A stretch of DNA of 63,388 nucleotides from Prevotella sp. (GTDB lineage Bacteria; Bacteroidota; Bacteroidia; Bacteroidales; Bacteroidaceae): positions 1 through 63,388 of the forward strand of contig JAFUUL010000127.1 of assembly GCA_017483805.1 (NCBI GenBank), in the 5' to 3' direction. The notes beneath the pieces were generated by a model. The model saw nothing but the letters and a program-made list of their open reading frames with translations. It searched no databases and was not told the DNA's origin. Positions 8,127-16,217 of this stretch are shown piece by piece. A program made the position numbers and the translations under genes. How positions within the stretch are numbered: the stretch's first letter is position 1; every line of letters starts with the position of its first letter.

Positions 8127-9256
8127 GCTTTCCCCTTGTTAATGACGGGGTTGGCATACATAGTGAGCATCTTTTCGCGCAGGAAAGGCTCATCCTTTTC
8201 GGGCAGTTTGATCTTGGCCAGTTGGCCCTTCAGATAGGACTCGAAGCGCTGGCGGTCGGCCTCGGTGTAGCGGTCGGCATACTCGCTGGTGCCGCTGAGT
8301 TCGTCGGCAGCGATGTAGTTGCAGGGGTAGAGGGTGTAGCCCTGATGTATCTCGCTGTCCATGCGCTGGGCCAGCGTGGCGAAGTACTCCTTCTTGGGCA
8401 GGTCCTTCAACTCGTCTATCCACTGGTTGATGGGCGTGCCGCAATGGTACTTCACGCGGCCCTTGTAGCCGAAGATGCCCGTCTTCATGTTGTCCAGGTC
8501 GTCCTGCTTGCTCTTCTTGAACGCGGGGTCGTCACGCTTCTGCTGGAACTCCTGAGCCTTCAGGTAGTCGCAGGGGTCGAACTCGTAACTGATGGTCAGC
8601 GGCACGATGTTCAGTTCTTTCAGGTCGCCCCCCATTGCCATCATCTTCAGCACCGACTCCTGGGTGCGGTCGTCTGAGTCCTTGGCGCGGCCCTCGCGCT
8701 GGGCAATCCAGATATTTTCCTTCTTCTGGGTGACGGCAAAGTGGATATAGCGGCTCATCAGTTGGCTGGACGCCATCATCTCGTGGGCCGTCAGGCCGCG
8801 GCGCACGGTGAAGGCCTTGTTCATGCGCACCAGTCGCTTGATCCAGGGATAGATGAGCAGGTTGTCGCCGATGCCTATCTCCACGGTAGTGGGATAGCCG
8901 TTCTGGATGAGCAGCAGGTCGAGGAAGGCCGAGTCGAGCACGATGTCGCGGTGGTTGCTGACGAAGGTGTAGCGCAGTTGCTTGTCTCTGGGCAGCAGAT
9001 GCTCGTCGAGGGTGCAGCCGTCGGTATGCTTGCGGATGATGTACTTCACCACCGGCTTCATGAAGCGGAGTTGGAAGTCGAGTGGCGACTTGACGCCCAC
9101 GAAAGCCAACCGCAGCAGGCCGTTGCGCACAAACTTAGGCAGCCACGGGGCGAAGCCCTTCATGATGAGGTTGAACTGACGATCCTTCAGCAGATCCTCG
9201 AAGGCCTGCTTCATCTCCTCCGGCTCATACGGCCTGATCTCATCGAACTCGTTCAT
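8105..9256 (-). CDS. PlsC-like phospholipid/glycerolipid acyltransferase
   Basis: A 383-residue protein of the 1-acylglycerol-3-phosphate acyltransferase type, expected to transfer an acyl chain to a lipid acceptor at the inner membrane. The signature is FVSNHRDIVLDSAF. H102 is followed by Asp after five residues (D108) instead of the usual four, with another Asp at D104. RREGRAKDSDDR and a later SYEFDP region resemble the substrate-binding and PxTP-equivalent segments. It lies 1 bp downstream of ddl, so it belongs to the PASTA-rluD-ddl operon. Its last codons run into a type C repeat. Its natural acceptor is unknown. Confidence 0.7.
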   Translation of the reverse strand: MNEFDEIRPYEPEEMKQAFEDLLKDRQFNLIMKGFAPWLPKFVRNGLLRLAFVGVKSPLDFQLRFMKPVVKYIIRKHTDGCTLDEHLLPRDKQLRYTFVSNHRDIVLDSAFLDLLLIQNGYPTTVEIGIGDNLLIYPWIKRLVRMNKAFTVRRGLTAHEMMASSQLMSRYIHFAVTQKKENIWIAQREGRAKDSDDRTQESVLKMMAMGGDLKELNIVPLTISYEFDPCDYLKAQEFQQKRDDPAFKKSKQDDLDNMKTGIFGYKGRVKYHCGTPINQWIDELKDLPKKEYFATLAQRMDSEIHQGYTLYPCNYIAADELSGTSEYADRYTEADRQRFESYLKGQLAKIKLPEKDEPFLREKMLTMYANPVINKGKAMRRSEK

Positions 9257-9257
9257 A

Positions 9258-10259
9258 TCAGAATTGGTTTTCTACAATATCAGTCAGCACCTCGGTCATG
9301 GTGAGGCCGGCGGCACGCACCTGCTGAGGAATGAAACTGGTGGCCGTCATGCCGGGCGTGGTATTGATCTCGAGCATATTGATGACGTCGCTGCCATCCT
9401 CGCCCTTGGTGATGATGTAGTCGATGCGGATGATACCGTTGCAGTGCAGGATGTCGTAGATGGCCGACGTGAGGTCCTGCACACGCTTGGCCAGTTCGTC
9501 GGGGATGCGGGCAGGAGTGATCTCCTCCACCTGACCGTTGTACTTGGCGTCGTAGTCGAAAAACTCGTTCTTGGTCACCACCTCCGTCACGGGCAGCACC
9601 ACCGTCTTCTGCTTCGTCTTGTAACAGCCCACGGTGATCTCGGTACCGTCCAGATACTGCTCGATCATCACCTCGTCGCTCTCCATCATCGCCTTGCGCA
9701 TGGCAGCGGCCAACTGGTCGGGCTTGCGCACCTTCGACACACCGAACGAACTGCCGTCGTTGGCGGGCTTGACAAAGCAGGGCATACCCACTATGTCGAT
9801 GATCTCCTTCTTGCTGACCTGGCGCTCCTGACCGCGGCGCACCAGCACGCTCTCGGCCACTTTCACACCGTAGCCGCGCAGATACTGGTTAAGCACGAAT
9901 TTGTCGAAGGTCAGGGCCTCCACCAGCACGCCACTGGTGCTATAGGGGATGTGCACCAGGTCGAGATAGCCCTGCAGGATGCCGTTCTCACCGGGGGTGC
10001 CGTGGATGGTGATGTAGGCATAGTCGAAGAGACGGGTCTTGCCGTCCTGCTTGAACGAGAAGTCGTTCAGGTTGATGCGCGATGCCGTGCCGTCAGGCAG
10101 TTCCACCTGCCAGTCGGTGCCTTTCACGTCGACGATATAGACGTCGTATCGGTCTTTGTCAAAAAAAGAATAGATGCCCTGAGCCGAACGCAGGGAGACA
10201 TCGTGTTCTGAAGAGTCGCCACCGCAGACGATGGCAATCGTACGCTTTTGCTGTTTCAT
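9258..10259 (-). CDS. ddl: D-alanine-D-alanine ligase
   Basis: Joins two D-Ala using ATP to give the dipeptide that MurF adds to the cell-wall precursor. ATP-grasp features: AIVCGGDSSEHDVSL at the N terminus, TIHGTPGENG, FVKPANDGSSFGV (ATP-binding lysine and glycine-rich loop), a metal-binding MLEINTTPGMT and the C-terminal SFIPQQ. 333 residues is normal for the family. It lies 12 bp after rluD and 1 bp before the acyltransferase. The substrate-supplying alanine racemase and MurF are encoded as a fusion at 36-38 kb. Confidence 0.95.
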   Translation of the reverse strand: MKQQKRTIAIVCGGDSSEHDVSLRSAQGIYSFFDKDRYDVYIVDVKGTDWQVELPDGTASRINLNDFSFKQDGKTRLFDYAYITIHGTPGENGILQGYLDLVHIPYSTSGVLVEALTFDKFVLNQYLRGYGVKVAESVLVRRGQERQVSKKEIIDIVGMPCFVKPANDGSSFGVSKVRKPDQLAAAMRKAMMESDEVMIEQYLDGTEITVGCYKTKQKTVVLPVTEVVTKNEFFDYDAKYNGQVEEITPARIPDELAKRVQDLTSAIYDILHCNGIIRIDYIITKGEDGSDVINMLEINTTPGMTATSFIPQQVRAAGLTMTEVLTDIVENQF

Positions 10260-10271
10260 ATCTTTAAATTT

Positions 10272-11345
10272 TCAATTTTCAATCTTCAATTTCAGCCTGT
10301 TCCTCCATTTATCTATCAGCCTGCTCAGGTCATCTGGCAGGTCGCTGGTGAAGTCCATCTGCTGGTGTGTCGTGGGATGCACGAAACCGAGGGTCTGGGC
10401 ATGCAGGGCCTGACGCGGACAGAGCCGGAAGCAGTTTTGGATGTATGCCTTGTAACTGGCCGTTCGCTCGCCGCGCAGGATCTGGTCTCCGCCATATCGC
10501 TCGTCGGCAAAGAGCGGATGGCCGATGTGCTTCATGTGGGCACGAATCTGATGGGTGCGCCCCGTCTCCAGCCGACATTCCACCAGCGTGGTGTAGCCAT
10601 AGCGTTCCAGCACCCGGTAGTGGGTGACGGCAGGCTTGCCAATCTCTGCGTCGGGCGGAAACACATCCATGCGCAACCGGTCCTTGGGGTCGCGGCCTAT
10701 GTTTCCCTCTATGCGTCCCTCGTCCTCCACGAAGTTGCCCCACACCAAGGCCACGTAACTGCGATGGGTGTCGTGGCGGAAAAACTGCTTGCCCAGGTCC
10801 GACTTGGCCTCGGGCGTCTTGGCCACCACCAGCAGTCCGCTGGTGTCCTTGTCGATGCGGTGCACCAGTCCCACCTGCGGATCGTTGGGGTCGTAGGTGG
10901 GCAGGTTGCGCAGATGCCAGGCAATGGCATGCACCAGCGTGCCGTGGAAGTTGCCACAGCCAGGATGAACCACCATCCCTGCCGGCTTGAAGACAACCAT
11001 CAGGTCGTCGTCCTCGTAGCGCACGTCCAGCGGAATGTCCTCGGGCTCAATGGTCGTGTCGAAGTGCGGACGGTCCAGTTTCAGGGTGATGATGTCGCCT
11101 GCGCGAACCTTGTAATTACTCTTGACGGGACGGTCGTTGACAAAGAGGAAGCCAGCATCGGCAGCCTGCTGGATGCGGTTGCGCGAAGAGTGCTGCGTGT
11201 GCTCGGTCAGGTATTTGTCGATGCGCAATGACACCTGCCCACGGTCCACCTCCAGCCGCAAGTGCTCGTAGAGTTGGCCGTCGGCATCACCTTCTGGGTC
11301 GATACCATTCTCAATCAGCAGTTCCTCGTCGTCAAAACTCTCCAT
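10272..11345 (-). CDS. rluD: 23S rRNA pseudouridine synthase, RluD type
   Basis: Isomerises uridines in helix 69 of 23S rRNA. The start MESFDDEEL is taken because it lies 2 bp after the stop of the PASTA gene; an open frame runs further upstream but overlaps that gene. An S4 domain (about residues 40-100, LRIDKYLTEH) is followed by the catalytic domain with HRIDKDTSG (catalytic D165) and GRTHQIRAHMKHIGHP. The last residues LKLKIEN are encoded by an A/T-rich repeat (AATTGAAAATTGA-like), so the natural C terminus may have been altered. It is second in the PASTA-rluD-ddl operon typical of Bacteroidetes. Confidence 0.93.
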   Translation of the reverse strand: MESFDDEELLIENGIDPEGDADGQLYEHLRLEVDRGQVSLRIDKYLTEHTQHSSRNRIQQAADAGFLFVNDRPVKSNYKVRAGDIITLKLDRPHFDTTIEPEDIPLDVRYEDDDLMVVFKPAGMVVHPGCGNFHGTLVHAIAWHLRNLPTYDPNDPQVGLVHRIDKDTSGLLVVAKTPEAKSDLGKQFFRHDTHRSYVALVWGNFVEDEGRIEGNIGRDPKDRLRMDVFPPDAEIGKPAVTHYRVLERYGYTTLVECRLETGRTHQIRAHMKHIGHPLFADERYGGDQILRGERTASYKAYIQNCFRLCPRQALHAQTLGFVHPTTHQQMDFTSDLPDDLSRLIDKWRNRLKLKIEN

Positions 11346-11347
11346 AC

Positions 11348-12013
11348 TTATTCTGTAGAAATCGGAAGTTCCGTCACTTCCTCCATATCGTCCGGCTCGT
11401 CGCTGATGCGCCCCATGCCGTAGTCTTCCAGATATTCGTCCATGTCGGCCTCCTCGCCCACCAGACCGTTGCCGATAAGCAGCGTCAGGTGAGACTCCTT
11501 GGCCACCAGGTCGCCTGAGGCCAGGCTGCGGCCGTCGCACTGGATGCCGTACACCCAATCCTTCTCGCCCTCAACGAGTTTCGGCGGCAGCACCACGAAG
11601 TCGAGTGCCAGCAGTTTGGCCTGAGCCTCACGGTAACTGCTGTTGTCAATCAGGTCGGGGATGGCCACTCGGGGTAGCGTCAGCGAGTTGATGGTCACAT
11701 AGATGATGCGGCCCTCCTTCACCTGCGAACCGACCCCTGGCTGCTGCAGGACCACACATCCTGCAGGCATCTCCTTGATGTAGGTGGAGTCGTTGGCCAC
11801 CAGCATCAGTCCTTTCTCCTCTGCCACCTCAATGGCGCGGGTATAGTTCTTACCGACAAAGTCCGGCACTTCCACGCCTTCGCCATGATTGGTGTATAGG
11901 TCCAGTCCCCAGATGACACCGAAGCATAGCAGCACGATGACCGCAGCCATCGCCAGCAGATTTATCCACAGGAAAGGTGCCTTTAATTTATCCATTATAT
12001 CCTTTACAGTCAT
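11348..12013 (-). CDS. Membrane-anchored PASTA-domain protein
   Basis: A 221-residue protein with a short cytoplasmic N terminus, one transmembrane helix (about residues 16-38, LLAMAAVIVLLCFGVIWGL) and PASTA repeats outside: VEVPDFVGKNYTRA, VVLQQPGVGSQVKEGRII and ATIPDL-like VAIPDLIDNSSYREA. The tail is acidic. PASTA domains can bind peptidoglycan fragments; no kinase domain is present. The start is MTVKDIMDKL, downstream of a good promoter; the longer frame begins upstream of that promoter. First gene of the rluD-ddl operon, which fits a link with cell-wall synthesis. Confidence 0.88.
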   Translation of the reverse strand: MTVKDIMDKLKAPFLWINLLAMAAVIVLLCFGVIWGLDLYTNHGEGVEVPDFVGKNYTRAIEVAEEKGLMLVANDSTYIKEMPAGCVVLQQPGVGSQVKEGRIIYVTINSLTLPRVAIPDLIDNSSYREAQAKLLALDFVVLPPKLVEGEKDWVYGIQCDGRSLASGDLVAKESHLTLLIGNGLVGEEADMDEYLEDYGMGRISDEPDDMEEVTELPISTE

Positions 12014-12044
12014 ACTTATTTTGCTTTCTCTATATATTTTGTTG

Positions 12045-12052
12045 CAAAGATA
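12045..12052 (-). promoter_or_regulatory. -7 box for the PASTA-rluD-ddl operon
   Basis: TATCTTTG read on the minus strand, 31 nt before the PASTA start codon. It matches the TAnnTTTG consensus. Confidence 0.65.
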
Positions 12053-12154
12053 CAAAAAATATTTCAGTCGGCAAGGGTTTTTCGGAGAAAAATTACACCC
12101 GAATGCAACGTAAGTCACATTCGGGTGATAACTCTATGCTTTGGCGAGCACGGA

Positions 12155-12310
12155 TTACTTACCGTGGTTCTCGTCAGAAACGGTTAACTTCTTGCGGCCC
12201 TTAGCGCGGCGTGAAGCCAGGACGCGACGGCCATTCTTTGTGGCCATACGCTCGCGGAAACCATGCTTGTTCACGCGGCGACGATTGTGCGGCTGAAATG
12301 TTCTTTTCAT
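12155..12310 (-). CDS. rpmH: Ribosomal protein bL34
   Basis: A 51-residue basic protein, [20 protein letters not shown] followed by [20 protein letters not shown], a textbook L34 sequence with a short family-typical C-terminal extension ([11 protein letters not shown]). It is part of the large ribosomal subunit. The start is the ATG before KRTFQP. It is transcribed alone, divergent from efp. Confidence 0.97.
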   Translation of the reverse strand: MKRTFQPHNRRRVNKHGFRERMATKNGRRVLASRRAKGRKKLTVSDENHGK

Positions 12311-12355
12311 TGCTTTATACTCTTTTTGTTTATTGTTATTTACGCTTTTGGGCTG

Positions 12356-12363
12356 CAAAATTA
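12356..12363 (-). promoter_or_regulatory. -7 box of rpmH
   Basis: TAATTTTG on the minus strand, about 45 nt before the start codon, a close match to TAnnTTTG. Confidence 0.5.
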
Positions 12364-12437
12364 CACAAATCTTTTGAAATACGCAAGTTTTTCCTAAAAA
12401 ATTATGAATTATGAATCAAGAATTAAGAAATATTTCG

Positions 12438-12445
12438 TACCTTTG
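12438..12445 (+). promoter_or_regulatory. -7 box of efp
   Basis: TACCTTTG, 41 nt before the efp ATG. A type B AT-rich repeat (ATTATGAATTATGAATCAAG) lies directly upstream, where the -33 element would be. Confidence 0.65.
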
Positions 12446-12486
12446 CACCCGAAAATTAACAAAACATACATTATTATATTAGTTAT

Positions 12487-13053
12487 ATGATTAATTCACA
12501 AGACATTAAGAAAGGCGTTGCCGTACGCATGGACGGCGGCATTTGGGTTTGCATTGACTTCCAGCACCGCAAGCCGGGTAAGGGTAACACCATCATGATC
12601 ATCAAGTTGAAGAACGTCAGCGACGGCCGCGTGCTGGAGCGTCGTTTCAACATCGGTGAGAAACTGGAGGACGTGGTCATCGAGCGTCGTCCCTACCAGT
12701 ACCTCTATGAGGACCAGAGCGGTCGTATCTTCATGAACCAGGAGACCTTCGAGCAGATTCCCATCGACAACGAACTGGTGATCGGCCATGAGTATATGAA
12801 GGAGAGCGACATCGTGGAAGTGGTCAGCGACACCACCGACGGCACCATCCTTTATGCTGAGATGCCCGTGAAGACCATCCTGCGCGTCACTCACTCTGAG
12901 CCCGGCATCAAGGGCGACACCGCCACCAACACCCTGAAGCCCGCCACTCTGGAGACCGGCGTCGAGGTGCGCGTTCCCCTGTTCATCAACGAGGGCGACC
13001 TGATTCAGGTTGACACCCGCGACGGCAGTTACCTGGCTCGCGCAAAGGAATAA
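12487..13053 (+). CDS. efp: Translation elongation factor P
   Basis: Helps ribosomes through polyproline stretches. 188 residues, the normal length, with three beta-barrel domains (KOW-like, then two OB folds). The loop tip that carries the functional or modified residue reads HRKPGKGN with K32 at the apex. The C-terminal signature GVEVRVPLFINEGDLIQVDT is intact. No EpmA/EpmB modification genes are nearby. It has its own promoter. A repeat-derived palindrome follows before the glycosyltransferase. Confidence 0.97.
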   Translation: MINSQDIKKGVAVRMDGGIWVCIDFQHRKPGKGNTIMIIKLKNVSDGRVLERRFNIGEKLEDVVIERRPYQYLYEDQSGRIFMNQETFEQIPIDNELVIGHEYMKESDIVEVVSDTTDGTILYAEMPVKTILRVTHSEPGIKGDTATNTLKPATLETGVEVRVPLFINEGDLIQVDTRDGSYLARAKE

Positions 13054-13057
13054 CTCC

Positions 13058-13149
13058 GTTAAGTTCTAAATTCTAAATTATGAATTATGGGTTGTAGGGC
13101 TATAAGCCTAACTTATAGTTCATAATTTGTAATTCATAATTTATGATTT
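13058..13149. repeat. Palindromic AT-rich repeat (type B) between efp and the glycosyltransferase
   Basis: AAATTATGAATTATG on the left is mirrored by CATAATTTGTAATTCATAATTT on the right, around a small GGGCTATAAGCCT hairpin. It fills the whole gap and runs to the start codon of the next gene. It may also work as a terminator. Confidence 0.65.
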
Positions 13150-14283
13150 ATGAATACAACGTATTCATTCATCGTTCCGGTCTTCAATCGTCCTGATGAG
13201 GTCGATGAGTTGCTGCAAAGCCTTTGCCAGCAGGAACAGAAAGACTTTGAGGTCATCATTGTTGAAGACGGATCGAAGAAACCATGCAAGGATGTCTGCG
13301 ACAAGTATGCAGGCATCCTTGATTTGCATTATTACTTCAAGGACAACAGCGGCCCCGGTCAGAGCCGCAACTACGGTGCAGAGCGTGCCCGCGGCGAGTG
13401 GCTCATCGTCCTCGACAGCGATGTGGTCCTGCCCCCCGGCTATCTTAAGGCGATAGACGAGCAGACCCACCCCCAACCCCTCCCTAAAGGGAGGGGAGTG
13501 GATGCTTCTGCGGCACCAGACAGCGTCAAATCTACATACTCCCCTCCCTCACAGGGAGGGGCTGGGGGGTGGGTCTCTTTCGGCGGCCCCGATGCAGCCC
13601 ATCCGTCGTTCACGCCAGTGCAGAAGGCCATCAGTTACTCGATGACCTCGTTTTTCACCACTGGCGGCATCCGCGGCGGCAAGGGAAAGAAACTCGATAA
13701 GTTCTTCCCCCGTTCCTTCAACATGGGCATCCGCCGCGAGGTGTATGCCGAACTCGGTGGCTTTTCTAAGATGCGCTTCGGCGAGGACATCGACTTCTCC
13801 TACCGCATCGTCGAGGCCGGCTACAAGACGGCACTCATCCCCGAAGCCTGGGTGTGGCACAAGCGTCGCACCGACTTCCGCAAGTTCTTCCGCCAGGTGT
13901 ACAACAGCGGCATTGCCCGCATCAATCTGGAGAAGCGCCATCCCGGCACACTCAAACTCGTTCACCTCCTGCCCACCGTTTTTACGCTGGGCGTCATCGG
14001 TCTGCTGCTGGTGTCGCTGCTGGGTGTGTTGAGCAGTATCTTCATTGGCTGTTGGGGCATCGTCGTCGCCATGCTGGCCCTTACACCTCTTTTATTATAT
14101 AGCGGTCTTATTTTTGTTGACTCGTCCATCCGTAACCGCAGTCTCTGGGTGGGGCTACTCTCCGTTCCCGCCGCCTTCGTCCAACTGATGGGCTATGGCC
14201 TCGGCTTCATCGAGTCGTGGTGGAAGCGCTGTGTGCTGAAGAAGGATGAGTTCACTGCGTTCGAGAAAAATTTCTATAAATGA
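13150..14283 (+). CDS. Family 2 glycosyltransferase with C-terminal membrane helices
   Basis: A GT-A fold transferase, probably adding a sugar to a surface polysaccharide or lipid. The N-terminal nucleotide-binding core is SFIVPVFNRPDEVDELLQSL; the first Asp cluster is VLDSDVVLP (about residues 95-103); the later GEDIDFSYRI supplies the acidic base. The C terminus has hydrophobic segments (about 280-345). About 37 residues (about 105-142, including PQPLPKGRGV and SPPSQGGAGG) are encoded by a GC-rich palindromic repeat inserted in frame between the DSD motif and SFGGPDA, the usual position of the (F)GGP motif. Its last four bases overlap the start of radC. Confidence 0.85.
   Translation: MNTTYSFIVPVFNRPDEVDELLQSLCQQEQKDFEVIIVEDGSKKPCKDVCDKYAGILDLHYYFKDNSGPGQSRNYGAERARGEWLIVLDSDVVLPPGYLKAIDEQTHPQPLPKGRGVDASAAPDSVKSTYSPPSQGGAGGWVSFGGPDAAHPSFTPVQKAISYSMTSFFTTGGIRGGKGKKLDKFFPRSFNMGIRREVYAELGGFSKMRFGEDIDFSYRIVEAGYKTALIPEAWVWHKRRTDFRKFFRQVYNSGIARINLEKRHPGTLKLVHLLPTVFTLGVIGLLLVSLLGVLSSIFIGCWGIVVAMLALTPLLLYSGLIFVDSSIRNRSLWVGLLSVPAAFVQLMGYGLGFIESWWKRCVLKKDEFTAFEKNFYK
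13464..13575. repeat. GC-rich palindromic element (type A) in frame within the glycosyltransferase
   Basis: The outer ends are GACCCACCCCCAACCCC on the left and GGGGCTGGGGGGTGGGTC on the right. Each arm is itself a stem-loop, CCCCTCCCT-AA-AGGGAGGGG and CCCCTCCCT-CAC-AGGGAGGGG, giving a dumbbell. It belongs to the same family as 26923-27063. No stop codon occurs in the gene frame. Confidence 0.85.
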
Positions 14284-14969
14284 GCGAGAAACTGACCATT
14301 GCCAATTGGTCGCCTGACGACCAGCCGCGCGAGAAACTGCGCGACAAGGGGACGCAGGCACTGAGCAACGCTGAACTTCTGGCCATCTTGGTCGGGTCGG
14401 GCTATCCGGGAGTCAGTGCCGTGGAACTGATGCAGCAGATACTGAAGGACTGCAACAACAACCTGAACACACTGGGCAAGATGACCATCCGCCAACTGAC
14501 GGAATACAAAGGGGTGGGGGAGGCTAAGGCCATCACCATCCTCGCTGCCTGCGAACTGGGCAAACGCCGTCAGGCTGAAAATCCGGAAGAGCGTCCCGGC
14601 CTGACTACAGCCACCAGGATCTACAACCACATGCACCCCTTGATGCAGGACCTTGACGTGGAGGAGTTCTGGCTCCTGCTGCTCAACCAGAACCATCGTC
14701 TCATCAAGAAAATGCGCATTGCCCACGGCGGCATCTCTGAGGTGAGCGTCGACATCCGCATCCTGATGCGCGAGGCCGTGCTGGCCAACGCCACCATCAT
14801 GGCCGTCTGCCACAATCATCCCAGCGGCAGCATCCGCCCCAGTGCGCAGGACGATGCACTCACACAGAGCATCCAGCAGGCCTGCCAACTGATGCGCATC
14901 CACTTTATGGATCACGTCATCGTGGCCGACGGCCTCTACTACTCCTATCACGAGGAGGGCAGAGTCTGA
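14280..14969 (+). CDS. radC: RadC-family JAMM-domain protein
   Basis: A 229-residue protein historically linked to DNA repair, although that role is disputed. An N-terminal helix-hairpin-helix region (about residues 20-85, with LSNAELLAILVGSG and YKGVGEAKAITI) is followed by the JAMM metal-binding domain with HNHPSGSIRPSAQDD (H178, H180, D191). All metal ligands are intact. Its ATG overlaps the glycosyltransferase stop (ATGA), so translation is probably coupled. Confidence 0.92.
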   Translation: MSEKLTIANWSPDDQPREKLRDKGTQALSNAELLAILVGSGYPGVSAVELMQQILKDCNNNLNTLGKMTIRQLTEYKGVGEAKAITILAACELGKRRQAENPEERPGLTTATRIYNHMHPLMQDLDVEEFWLLLLNQNHRLIKKMRIAHGGISEVSVDIRILMREAVLANATIMAVCHNHPSGSIRPSAQDDALTQSIQQACQLMRIHFMDHVIVADGLYYSYHEEGRV

Positions 14970-14991
14970 GCGGCGCTGCCCCCTGTAACTC

Positions 14992-15756
14992 CTAAACCTG
15001 GCTTTCGCCCTCTATGTATTGCTGCATGAAGAGGTGTTCGCCGTCCCATACCACATAACTGAAGTGGCTGATCCAGTCGCCCAGTATGATGACGCGGGCC
15101 TTCTTCGTCAGTTGCAGGTCCACCTCTATGTGGCGGTGGCCGTAGATGAAGTAGTCCACGTTGGAGTGATACTGTATGTACTTCTTCGTGTAGAGTATCA
15201 GGTGCTCACGGTCTTCACCCATGTAGGGCGGCTCCTCGCCCCCCGGCCGCTTCAGGCGCGAGTGCTTGGCCCAGGTCTGCCCGAACCACATACCCCACCT
15301 GGGATGCAGGGCCGAGAAGGCCCACTGGCACAGGCGGTTGTGGAAGATGCTCTTGATGACCTGAAACTTCTTGTCGGGGTCGCCCAGCCCGTCGCCGTGG
15401 GCCAGATAAAAGACCTTGCCGTAGATCTCCGTCGTCTCAGGCTGCTTGTGCAGTGTGACGCCGCACTCCCGCTGCAGGTAGTCGTAGGCCCAGATGTCGT
15501 GGTTGCCGGTGAAGTAGTGCACCTCCACGCCCATGTCGGTCAGTTCGCTGAGTTTGCCCAGGAATCGTGTGTAGCCTCGTGGCACCACGTAGCGGTATTC
15601 GTACCAGAAGTCGAACATATCGCCCAGCAGGTAGATGGCGGCTGCCTTCTCCTTGATCGAGTCCAGAAACCTCACCAGCCGTCGCTCCTGCATCCGCTTA
15701 TGGTCGATGGCCCAGGACCCGAGGTGAGCGTCAGATAAAAAATAGACGTTCTTCAT
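14992..15756 (-). CDS. lpxH: UDP-2,3-diacylglucosamine diphosphatase (LpxH type)
   Basis: Calcineurin-like phosphoesterase of the lipid A pathway that cleaves UDP-2,3-diacylglucosamine to lipid X and UMP at the inner membrane. The metal-binding motifs appear in order: SDAHLGS, LGDMFDFW, FTGNHD, LAHGDGLG and YGHRHIE. 254 residues is the normal length. It is downstream of, and on the same strand as, the SufT-like gene (19-bp gap), so probably co-transcribed from that gene's promoter. Confidence 0.92.
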   Translation of the reverse strand: MKNVYFLSDAHLGSWAIDHKRMQERRLVRFLDSIKEKAAAIYLLGDMFDFWYEYRYVVPRGYTRFLGKLSELTDMGVEVHYFTGNHDIWAYDYLQRECGVTLHKQPETTEIYGKVFYLAHGDGLGDPDKKFQVIKSIFHNRLCQWAFSALHPRWGMWFGQTWAKHSRLKRPGGEEPPYMGEDREHLILYTKKYIQYHSNVDYFIYGHRHIEVDLQLTKKARVIILGDWISHFSYVVWDGEHLFMQQYIEGESQV

Positions 15757-15775
15757 AACTCTACACTTCTCAATA

Positions 15776-16096
15776 TCAATCGAACCCCAGTTCCACTCTT
15801 GCTTCTTCAGTCATCATGCTTTGGTCCCATGCAGGCTCGAAGACCAGGTTGACATTGGCAGTCTTGATGCCATCCACGCTCTCCACCTTCGTGCGCACAT
15901 CCTCCAGTATGAAGTCGGCGGCGGGACAGTTGGGAGCCGTGAAGGTCATGTCCAGGTCGACGGTGTTGTCGTCCTGCACGTCAATCTTGTAGATCATTCC
16001 CAGGTCATAGATGTTAACGGGAATCTCCGGGTCGTAGACCGTCTTCAGCACATCCACGATGCGCTCTTCTATCAGTGTCTTTTCTTCTTGTGTCAT
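15776..16096 (-). CDS. MIP18/DUF59-family Fe-S assembly protein (SufT-like)
   Basis: A 106-residue single-domain protein. Motifs: VYDPEIPVNIYDLGMIY near residues 20-36 (the DPE and DLG signatures) and FTAPNCPAADFI with the conserved Cys. Members of this family help mature iron-sulfur proteins. No other SUF genes are visible here. It has a strong consensus promoter and heads a likely two-gene unit with lpxH. Confidence 0.9.
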   Translation of the reverse strand: MTQEEKTLIEERIVDVLKTVYDPEIPVNIYDLGMIYKIDVQDDNTVDLDMTFTAPNCPAADFILEDVRTKVESVDGIKTANVNLVFEPAWDQSMMTEEARVELGFD

Positions 16097-16120
16097 AAAT
16101 CTATAGTGTTATTTTATCGG

Positions 16121-16152
16121 CAAAGATACAGCAAAGTGGGCGAAAAACCAAA
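16121..16152 (-). promoter_or_regulatory. Promoter of the SufT-like gene and lpxH
   Basis: On the minus strand TTTG (16149-16152), 20 nt, then TATCTTTG (16121-16128): a full match to the Bacteroidetes -33/-7 pattern. Confidence 0.75.
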
Positions 16153-16179
16153 ACAAATCCAAATTTTTTCTTAAAATTC

Positions 16180-16210
16180 TTTGCAGATTCAGAATTAATG
16201 TTTATCTTTG
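16180..16210 (+). promoter_or_regulatory. Promoter of structured RNA copy 1
   Basis: TTTG (16180-16183), 19 nt, TATCTTTG (16203-16210). Transcription would start near 16218, which is where the similarity to copy 2 begins. Confidence 0.75.
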
Positions 16211-16217
16211 CACCCGA

